A stretch of 17,332 bases of DNA, taken from JAIUZI01 sp041594355 (GTDB lineage: Bacteria; Pseudomonadota; Alphaproteobacteria; Rhodobacterales; Rhodobacteraceae). Below the pieces are notes generated by a model, which saw nothing but the letters and a program-made list of their open reading frames with translations, did not search any database and was not told the origin of the DNA. The position numbers were made by a program, and so were the translations under genes. The stretch is from the NCBI GenBank assembly GCA_041594355.1, contig JBFHMM010000060.1:1-17332 (forward strand). Direction: 5' to 3'. Of this stretch, positions 6,650-12,254 are shown one piece after another; position 1 is the first letter of the stretch, and the number at the start of each line of letters is the position of its first letter.

Positions 6650-9145
6650 ATGAGCGATAGTGACGGCAAAAAGACTTTGGGTCTGCGTGGTGGAGGTTCC
6701 CGTCCGGGGAACGTGAAACAGAGTTTCAGCCATGGTCGGACCAAGAATGTCGTGGTGGAAACCAAGCGCAAGCGCGTTGTGGTGCCCAAGCCGGGTGCTG
6801 GAAAAGCTGGCGGTGCGTCTTCGGCCCCGATCGGCGATCCGTCGCGGCGTCCGGCCGGGATTACGGATGCGGAGATGGCGCGCCGACTCAAGGCGGTTCA
6901 GGCTGCCAAGGCGCGGGAATCCATTGAAGCGGCAGAACGCGAAGCCGAAGAGAAGGCTCGCGCCGAAGAGCGTGAGCGCCGCCGTGCCGAGGCCGAGGCC
7001 AAGGAGCGTGAACAACGCGAAGCCGAAGAGCGAGCCCGTGAAAAGGCCGAGCAGGAAGAACGTGCGCGCAAGGAGGCCGAGGAGGCTGCCAAACGTGCTG
7101 CGGCTGCACCTGCGCCTGCGCCGAAAGCGGACGATAGCCGAGGACCGGCAGCCAACAAACCGGCACCGTCGCAGGCGCCGCGCAAAGCTGACCGTGAACG
7201 TGAGCAGCGCCAGAACCGCGGCAAGGGCCGCGACGACGATGGCCGCCGTTCCGGCAAGCTGACCCTGAATCAGGCTCTGCGTGGTGGTGAGGGCGGACGC
7301 CAGCGGTCCATGGCGGCGATGAAGCGCAAGCAGGAACGCGCGCGGCAAAAAGCCATGGGCGGACCGATCGAACGGGAAAAGGTTGTTCGTGAAGTCCAGC
7401 TGCCTGAAGCGATCGTGGTCAGCGAGTTGGCCAACCGCATGGCGGAACGCGTGGGTGAGGTTGTCAAATCGCTGATGCAGATGGGCATGATGGTTACCCA
7501 GAACCAGACCATCGATGCCGATACAGCCGAGCTGATCATTGAAGAGTTCGGCCACAAGGTCGTGCGGGTGTCCGACGCTGACGTGGAAGATGTCATTCAG
7601 ACAGTCCAGGACGATGAGGGCGATCTGGTGCCGCGTCCGCCGGTGGTCACCATCATGGGCCACGTTGATCACGGTAAGACTTCGTTGCTGGATGCGATCC
7701 GTAACGCCAAGGTCGTGTCGGGTGAAGCGGGCGGTATCACGCAGCATATCGGCGCCTACCAGGTGAAGACTGACAGCGGCCAGCTGCTGACCTTCCTCGA
7801 CACGCCGGGCCACGCGGCCTTCACGTCGATGCGGTCGCGCGGTGCGCAGGTCACGGACATTGTTGTTCTGGTTGTCGCGGCGGACGATGCGGTGATGCCG
7901 CAGACGATCGAGGCGATCAATCACGCCAAGGCGGCGGATGTTCCGATGATCGTGGCGATCAACAAGATCGACAAGCACGATGCGGATCCGGACAAGGTGC
8001 GGACCGACCTGTTGCAACACGAAGTGATTGTTGAAAAGATGTCCGGTGAAGTGCAGGACGTTGAAGTTTCGGCAATCACGGGTCAGGGTCTGGACGAACT
8101 GCTCGAAGCCATTGCGCTGCAGTCCGAGATTCTGGAGCTGAAAGCTAACCCGAATCGAGCGGCGCAAGGCGCTGTGATTGAGGCGCAGCTGGACGTTGGT
8201 CGCGGTCCCGTGGCCACGGTTCTGGTGCAGACTGGCACACTGAACCAAGGCGACATCTTTGTCGTCGGCGAACAGTGGGGCAAGGTCCGGGCCATGGAAA
8301 ACGACAAAGGGGCGCGCGTGAAATCAGCCGGCCCGTCGGTACCGGTCGAGGTTCTGGGCCTGAATGGCACGCCCGAAGCGGGCGACGTGCTGAATGTGGT
8401 CGAAACCGAAGCACAGGCACGCGAGATCGCGGAATATCGTGAGAAAGCAGCCAAGGAGAAGCGCGCCGCAGCCGGAGCCGCGACCACGCTGGAACAGCTG
8501 ATGGCTAAGGCCAAGGAAGACGAGAGCGTGGCCGAGCTGCCGATTCTCGTCAAAGCCGATGTGCAGGGTTCTGCCGAAGCTATCGTTCAGGCGATGGAAA
8601 AGATCGGCAACGACGAAGTGCGCGTGCGGGTTCTGCACTACGGCGTCGGCGCGATCACGGAAACAGATGTCGGCCTGGCCGAAGCCTCTGGCGCGCCGAT
8701 CATGGGATTCAACGTGCGGGCCAATGCCAGCGCGCGGAACACAGCGAACCAGAAAGGTGTCGAGATCCGATACTATTCGGTGATCTATGACCTTGTCGAC
8801 GACGTAAAAGCGGCCGCCAGCGGTTTGCTGAGCGCTGAGATTCGCGAGAAGTTCATCGGTTATGCCGAGATCAAAGAGGTCTTCAAAGTGACCGGCGTTG
8901 GCAGAGTTGCCGGCTGTCTGGTTACCGAGGGGGTTGCCCGCCGGTCCGCCGGTGTGCGCCTGCTGCGTGACAACGTGGTGATCCACGAAGGAACTCTGAA
9001 AACCCTCAAGCGCTTCAAGGACGAAGTGTCGGAAGTTCAGTCGGGTCAGGAATGCGGTATGGCCTTTGAGAATTACGAGGACATCCGCGAAGGCGATGTG
9101 ATCGAGATTTTCGAGCGCGAAGAGGTTACGCGGACGCTCGACTAG
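6650..9145 (+). CDS. infB: Translation initiation factor IF-2
   Basis: An 831-aa GTPase that places initiator fMet-tRNA on the 30S subunit and promotes subunit joining. The N-terminus (GLRGGGSRPGNVKQSFSHGRTK) is typical of alphaproteobacterial IF-2. A highly charged Ala/Glu/Arg coiled-coil stretch follows (about 75-150). Next come a Pro/Ala linker and the IF2_N-type conserved region (about 245-320). The G domain has G1 GHVDHGKTS (337-345), G3 DTPGH (384-388), G4 NKID (438-441) and G5 SAITG. The C-terminal domains II-IV include the fMet-tRNA-binding C2 region near the end (KRFKDEV, GQECGMAFENYEDIREGD). GGAAGGA lies upstream of the ATG, 8 bp after the preceding stop. It is the last gene of the operon, followed by a terminator. 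Confidence 0.98.
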   Translation: MSDSDGKKTLGLRGGGSRPGNVKQSFSHGRTKNVVVETKRKRVVVPKPGAGKAGGASSAPIGDPSRRPAGITDAEMARRLKAVQAAKARESIEAAEREAEEKARAEERERRRAEAEAKEREQREAEERAREKAEQEERARKEAEEAAKRAAAAPAPAPKADDSRGPAANKPAPSQAPRKADREREQRQNRGKGRDDDGRRSGKLTLNQALRGGEGGRQRSMAAMKRKQERARQKAMGGPIEREKVVREVQLPEAIVVSELANRMAERVGEVVKSLMQMGMMVTQNQTIDADTAELIIEEFGHKVVRVSDADVEDVIQTVQDDEGDLVPRPPVVTIMGHVDHGKTSLLDAIRNAKVVSGEAGGITQHIGAYQVKTDSGQLLTFLDTPGHAAFTSMRSRGAQVTDIVVLVVAADDAVMPQTIEAINHAKAADVPMIVAINKIDKHDADPDKVRTDLLQHEVIVEKMSGEVQDVEVSAITGQGLDELLEAIALQSEILELKANPNRAAQGAVIEAQLDVGRGPVATVLVQTGTLNQGDIFVVGEQWGKVRAMENDKGARVKSAGPSVPVEVLGLNGTPEAGDVLNVVETEAQAREIAEYREKAAKEKRAAAGAATTLEQLMAKAKEDESVAELPILVKADVQGSAEAIVQAMEKIGNDEVRVRVLHYGVGAITETDVGLAEASGAPIMGFNVRANASARNTANQKGVEIRYYSVIYDLVDDVKAAASGLLSAEIREKFIGYAEIKEVFKVTGVGRVAGCLVTEGVARRSAGVRLLRDNVVIHEGTLKTLKRFKDEVSEVQSGQECGMAFENYEDIREGDVIEIFEREEVTRTLD

Positions 9146-9191
9146 GTCGCTTCGCGCCAGATACGGTTTCGGTAACGGGACCAAAGCCTAC

Positions 9192-9234
9192 AAGAAAAGG
9201 GGGACAGCGCCGTGCGTGCTGTCCCCCTTTTCTT
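9192..9234. terminator. Strong bidirectional intrinsic terminator
   Basis: A perfect 17-bp stem, AAGAAAAGGGGGACAGC (9192-9208) and its complement (9218-9234), encloses a 9-nt loop. The A-rich foot on one side and T-rich foot on the other make it a terminator in both directions. It ends infB on the plus strand and the 44-aa small gene on the minus strand, which supports the latter being transcribed. Confidence 0.9.
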
Positions 9235-9263
9235 CATGTTTGTGTGGTCTGAAAGGTCTGAAG

Positions 9264-9398
9264 CTAAGCTGCGGCCACAACCGGCCTGCCTTCGTACACA
9301 CTGTTGCCAACCCGAACGGCTATCTTGCCGTTAGGAAGCGACCGGACAAACGTACCCTGAATAGAGACGCAAGTTCCGACTGTGATGGTTCGAAGCAA
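9264..9398 (-). CDS. Probable 44-aa small protein of unknown function
   Basis: A short frame begins at TTG 9398-9396 and ends at TAG 9264. It encodes 44 aa starting MLRTITVGTCVSIQG and ending in YEGRPVVAAA. GGGGAGG (9412-9406) lies seven bases before the start, the best-spaced Shine-Dalgarno in this region. A TATACT -10-like box lies on the minus strand at 9437-9432, so the message would begin near 9425 with a short leader. A bidirectional terminator follows at 9192-9234. The codons look like those of a real gene and the predicted protein is mainly beta-strand, with one cysteine. I have an impression of similar short Rhodobacteraceae proteins (TVGTCVS...G...V), but this is unverified. The function is unknown. 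Confidence 0.65.
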   Translation of the reverse strand: MLRTITVGTCVSIQGTFVRSLPNGKIAVRVGNSVYEGRPVVAAA

Positions 9399-9592
9399 GT
9401 CAAATCCTCCCCAAAAGAACTGGACGGCTACAGTATATTCACAAAATAAAAATAAAAAATGCCTAATTCTGTTACAAAACAGCTAAAATTTTCCGTCTTC
9501 GTACAAAATATAGGCAAACTGTGGATAACTCTCTCAATATGAGGGGTGGAGTACCACGCCATCCACTCTCCTTTGAGGATGCTACTGATTCG
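9399..9592. other. AT-rich intergenic region
   Basis: Between the mutT stop and the 44-aa gene. Hand counting gives 28 GC in the 100 bases 9431-9530, far below the surrounding DNA. It includes runs such as AAAATAAAAATAAAAAAT (9443-9460), an inverted repeat CTGTT-ACAA-AACAG (9469-9482), two DnaA-box-like sequences, and the probable promoter of the 44-aa gene. A GTGG-AGTA-CCAC repeat lies at about 9546-9557. No clear mutT terminator was seen. A 44-codon minus-strand frame (9562-9428) with a good Shine-Dalgarno exists but is judged doubtful. Confidence 0.6.
9520..9528 (-). promoter_or_regulatory. Perfect consensus DnaA-box sequence
   Basis: TTATCCACA on the minus strand exactly matches the consensus DnaA-binding 9-mer. 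A second site ATATTCACA (9435-9443, plus strand) matches TTATNCACA at 8 of 9 positions and faces it across the AT-rich tract. Binding has not been shown; a single 9-mer can occur by chance. Confidence 0.4.
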
Positions 9593-9991
9593 TTACAGCC
9601 AGTCACGAAGGATTGGAATCAGCGGAATATCCGCAGGTGGCATCGGATAATCGCGCAGATCACGGGCGCGGACCCATTTCAGGGTTTGCCCCTCGCGCGG
9701 ACGCGGAGATCCTTCCCATTTGCGACAGGCGAACAACGGCATCAGCAAATGAAAATCATCATAACTGTGGCTTGCGAAGGTTAACGGGGCGAGGCAGGAG
9801 GCCCAGGTGTTGATTCCCAGCTCCTCTTCCAATTCGCGGATCAGGGCCACTTCGGGAGTCTCCTTGTTTTCGACCTTGCCACCCGGAAACTCCCACATAC
9901 CGGCCATGCTTTTGCCTTCCGGGCGCTGCGCAAGCAGCACCCTGCCGTCTACGTCAATCAAGGCAACCGCCGAAACAAGAATCGTCTTCAT
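9593..9991 (-). CDS. mutT: 8-oxo-dGTP diphosphatase MutT (Nudix hydrolase)
   Basis: A 132-aa Nudix hydrolase that removes oxidised nucleoside triphosphates such as 8-oxo-dGTP, preventing transversion mutations. The Nudix box is intact at residues 38-60: G38, E44, then R52-E53-L-E-E56-E57-L-G59-I. MutT-like context is seen around it (VLLAQRPEGKSMAGMWEFPGGKVE, and a late KWVRARDLRDYPMPPADIPLI). Length fits MutT. ATG 9991 overlaps the argJ stop by four bases (ATGA), so translation is probably coupled to argJ. Substrate choice among Nudix enzymes cannot be proved from sequence, but the family match is good. Confidence 0.93.
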   Translation of the reverse strand: MKTILVSAVALIDVDGRVLLAQRPEGKSMAGMWEFPGGKVENKETPEVALIRELEEELGINTWASCLAPLTFASHSYDDFHLLMPLFACRKWEGSPRPREGQTLKWVRARDLRDYPMPPADIPLIPILRDWL

Positions 9992-11214
9992 GACCGGTAA
10001 TCGGCGTTGATGCTAATATACCCATGCGTCAGGTCACAGGTCCAAACGGTTGCCTTGCCTGACCCCAGACCCAGATCGACGTGAATCATCAGATCCTGCT
10101 GCTGCATGTAGGTGGCGGCATCGCTTTCGCTATAGTCAGGGCTGACCCAGCCGTCTTTGGCGACTAGAAGATCGCCAAACCAGATCGACAACAAATCGCG
10201 ATCCGCAGCCGCGCCAGACTTGCCGATGGCCATGACCACACGGCCCCAATTGGGGTCTTCTCCTGCGATGGCCGTCTTGACTAGAGGTGAGTTGGCAATG
10301 GACAAGCCGTGTGTTTTTGCGTCGGCATCATTGGCCGCGCCGGTCACCCGGATTTCGACAAATTTTGTGGCGCCTTCTCCGTCGCGGACAACCTGATGCG
10401 CCAGGTCCAGCATCACCGCATGTAAAGCGCCGGCGAAGTCCTGGTCTCCGGAAACATCAACACCCGAAGCGCCTGTGGCACACACTATCAGACTGTCGGA
10501 AGTCGATGTATCGCTGTCGACTGTAATGCAGTTGAACGTGTTGTCCGAATGCTTTGACACCAGATCTTGCAGTTGATCTTGAGGGATCGCGGCATCTGTA
10601 AAAACATAGACGAGCATGGTCGCCATGTCCGGCGCGATCATGCCCGAACCCTTGGCGATACCGGCTATCGAAACTGTTTTCCCTTCGACCGAGAGCTGTC
10701 TGGATGCACCCTTGGCAAAGGTATCGGTGGTCATGATCGCCCGCGCTGCTTTGTCGATTGCGTCGCTGGCAAGGCTGGCGTTCAGGTCGTTCAGCTTTGC
10801 AACGATCCGATCATGCGGCAGCGGTTCGCCGATGACACCGGTTGATGCAGTAAACACACGATTTTGGGGGCAGCCGGTGATCTGGGACACGGCCTGGGTC
10901 AGTTCTGACACAGATATCTGACCGTAGTGCCCGGTAAAGGCGTTCGAGTTACCGGAATTCACCAGAATCGCGGCGCCCGCGTCAGTTGCGCCACCCAATT
11001 TTGCCTGACAATCCAGCACCGGCGCGGACCGGGTCGCAGAGCGAGTGAAAACTCCGGCCACAGATGTTCCCGGGGCTAGCAGCGCCAACATCACATCATC
11101 ACGTCCTTGATAGCGAACGCCCGCTGCGGCTGTCGAAAAGGTCACGCCGGAGACTTCTGGAAGATCCGGAAAGCTTTTGGGAGCCAACGGGGAAACAGGC
11201 AAGGATTTCGCCAC
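9988..11214 (-). CDS. argJ: Bifunctional glutamate N-acetyltransferase / amino-acid acetyltransferase ArgJ
   Basis: A 408-aa ArgJ that transfers acetyl from N-acetylornithine to glutamate in the cyclic arginine pathway; bifunctional forms also use acetyl-CoA. The precursor cleaves itself within KGSGMIAPDMATMLVY, between Ala198 and the nucleophile Thr199, to give alpha and beta chains. Other conserved blocks include NSGNSNAFTG, FTASTGVIGEPLP, CITVDSDTSTSDS and the C-terminal YISINADYRS. The start is GTG at 11214, with AAGGAA about 8 nt upstream inside the end of the ppi gene, only 4 bp away. It overlaps mutT downstream. Whether the enzyme is mono- or bifunctional cannot be told from sequence alone. 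Confidence 0.96.
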   Translation of the reverse strand: MAKSLPVSPLAPKSFPDLPEVSGVTFSTAAAGVRYQGRDDVMLALLAPGTSVAGVFTRSATRSAPVLDCQAKLGGATDAGAAILVNSGNSNAFTGHYGQISVSELTQAVSQITGCPQNRVFTASTGVIGEPLPHDRIVAKLNDLNASLASDAIDKAARAIMTTDTFAKGASRQLSVEGKTVSIAGIAKGSGMIAPDMATMLVYVFTDAAIPQDQLQDLVSKHSDNTFNCITVDSDTSTSDSLIVCATGASGVDVSGDQDFAGALHAVMLDLAHQVVRDGEGATKFVEIRVTGAANDADAKTHGLSIANSPLVKTAIAGEDPNWGRVVMAIGKSGAAADRDLLSIWFGDLLVAKDGWVSPDYSESDAATYMQQQDLMIHVDLGLGSGKATVWTCDLTHGYISINADYRS

Positions 11215-11218
11215 TGTA

Positions 11219-12067
11219 TCAGTTCCTTACAAGATCAACATTCTGAAGGATTTCAGGCGTCAGCCCTTCGACCTCGGGCCGCTCAACCTTGGCTGCACTC
11301 ATCAATTCATCGACGCGGGCTTCAAAGGCCCGCTGACGTAGTTCGTCCGCGATTTCATCGCCGACTTCTTCGAAAGACGGCGCAGCAGATTTGCGCTTTT
11401 CGTTCAGCTTGATCACGTGCCAGCCGAATTGGGTCTGAACTGGATCGGAGATTTCTTTCGGTTGCAGCGATACTACGGCTGCTTCGAATTCCGGCACCAT
11501 GCGGCCGGTACCAAACCAACCGAGTTCACCACCCGATGGCCCGGACGGTCCTGTTGATTTTTCCTTGGCGGTCGCTGCGAAATCCGCACCCTGATCCAGT
11601 GTGGCCTTGATTGCCAGCGCTTCTTCTTCGGTTTCAACAAGAATATGAGACGCGTTGTATTCGTCCCCGCCGAAACCGTCGGCATATTTTTCGGCGTACG
11701 CGGCCCGCACTCCGGCTTCGGAAACAGAGTCAGACATGATCCGTTCGATCACGTTGGCCGCGAGCAGGGCCCTGCGTTCGTTTTCGAGCGAGAGTTCAAC
11801 AAACTGGGGGACGGCATCTGTGTTGGATTGTTTCAGTGTATTTTGCTGGATCAGCTGGTCCAGAATGGCGTTGTACAGTACCTCGGGTGGCAGTTGCTGG
11901 TACTGTTCGGGCAGGTTCGCCCGCGCGACAATCATATGTCCAAGGGTAATTTCCTCGCCGTTGACCCGTGCCACAACCGTGTCGGCGTCTGGCTCAGCTG
12001 CTGTCAATTGCATTGCCAACATTGCCGAAACGGCAAAAGCCGACAGAAAAGTGAGACCTTTGGGCAT
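11219..12067 (-). CDS. Periplasmic peptidyl-prolyl cis-trans isomerase (parvulin type)
   Basis: A 282-aa exported foldase. A Sec signal peptide (about 1-24, hydrophobic stretch then LTAAEP) leads to a SurA/PrsA-like N-terminal helical region. A parvulin rotamase domain follows at about 135-225: ASHILVETEEEA, FAATAKEKSTGPSGPSGGELGWFGTGRMVPEFEAA, and QTQFGWHVIKLNEKR. A charged helical C-terminus follows. Such proteins help secreted and outer-membrane proteins fold in the periplasm. It leads the ppi-argJ-mutT operon and is divergent from secA, so the export motor and a periplasmic foldase share a control region. The ATG has an AGGA-type site six bases upstream. Confidence 0.93.
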   Translation of the reverse strand: MPKGLTFLSAFAVSAMLAMQLTAAEPDADTVVARVNGEEITLGHMIVARANLPEQYQQLPPEVLYNAILDQLIQQNTLKQSNTDAVPQFVELSLENERRALLAANVIERIMSDSVSEAGVRAAYAEKYADGFGGDEYNASHILVETEEEALAIKATLDQGADFAATAKEKSTGPSGPSGGELGWFGTGRMVPEFEAAVVSLQPKEISDPVQTQFGWHVIKLNEKRKSAAPSFEEVGDEIADELRQRAFEARVDELMSAAKVERPEVEGLTPEILQNVDLVRN

Positions 12068-12254
12068 TGATTCATCCTATTCAGAGGCCGCGACCGGGCG
12101 CGGCGTTGACACTGTTTCACCCGACCCTTACATCGCCTTGAGGCCGTTGGGCCGGGCCGTCGTTCCCCCCGTATCTATGGGTTGTGCGCAAGACGGGCAA
12201 GCCTGACGGAACCACAACCACGGGCACGAATGAGTCAGATCAGCCGGAGTGAGC
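12068..12254. promoter_or_regulatory. Divergent control region between ppi and secA
   Basis: A 187-bp spacer with no gene. On the plus strand a perfect TTGACA (12106-12111) is followed, 17 bp on, by a poor -10 (TACATC, 12129-12134). It is the best secA promoter candidate and would give a leader of about 110 nt. A 6-bp hairpin GCCGCG (12087-12092) / CGCGGC (12099-12104) lies in the ppi leader. A 22-codon frame from GTG 12184 ends at TGA 12250-12252, just before the secA ATG, but has no ribosome site, so I do not call it. Confidence 0.4.

Noticed and set aside
6870..7130. Apparent GCCGAAGAG-like repeats suggesting a tandem repeat array
   Set aside because: They encode the degenerate charged coiled-coil of the IF-2 N-terminal region, which is normal for alphaproteobacteria; no exact repeat unit is maintained.
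6563..8248. 561-codon open frame antisense to infB
   Set aside because: Its translation is rich in His, Arg, Leu and Phe as expected from reverse-strand IF-2 codons, including the charged repeat region. It is a shadow frame.
9216..9449. 77-codon plus-strand frame after the infB terminator
   Set aside because: It starts inside the terminator stem, has no ribosome site, and is antisense to the better-supported 44-aa gene.
12184..12252. 22-codon leader frame ending just before secA, considered as a SecM-like regulator
   Set aside because: No ribosome site, no signal sequence and no arrest-like motif.
12249..12254. Upstream GTG start for SecA
   Set aside because: It overlaps the GGAG that serves ATG 12255, and SecA proteins normally begin at the MLG position.
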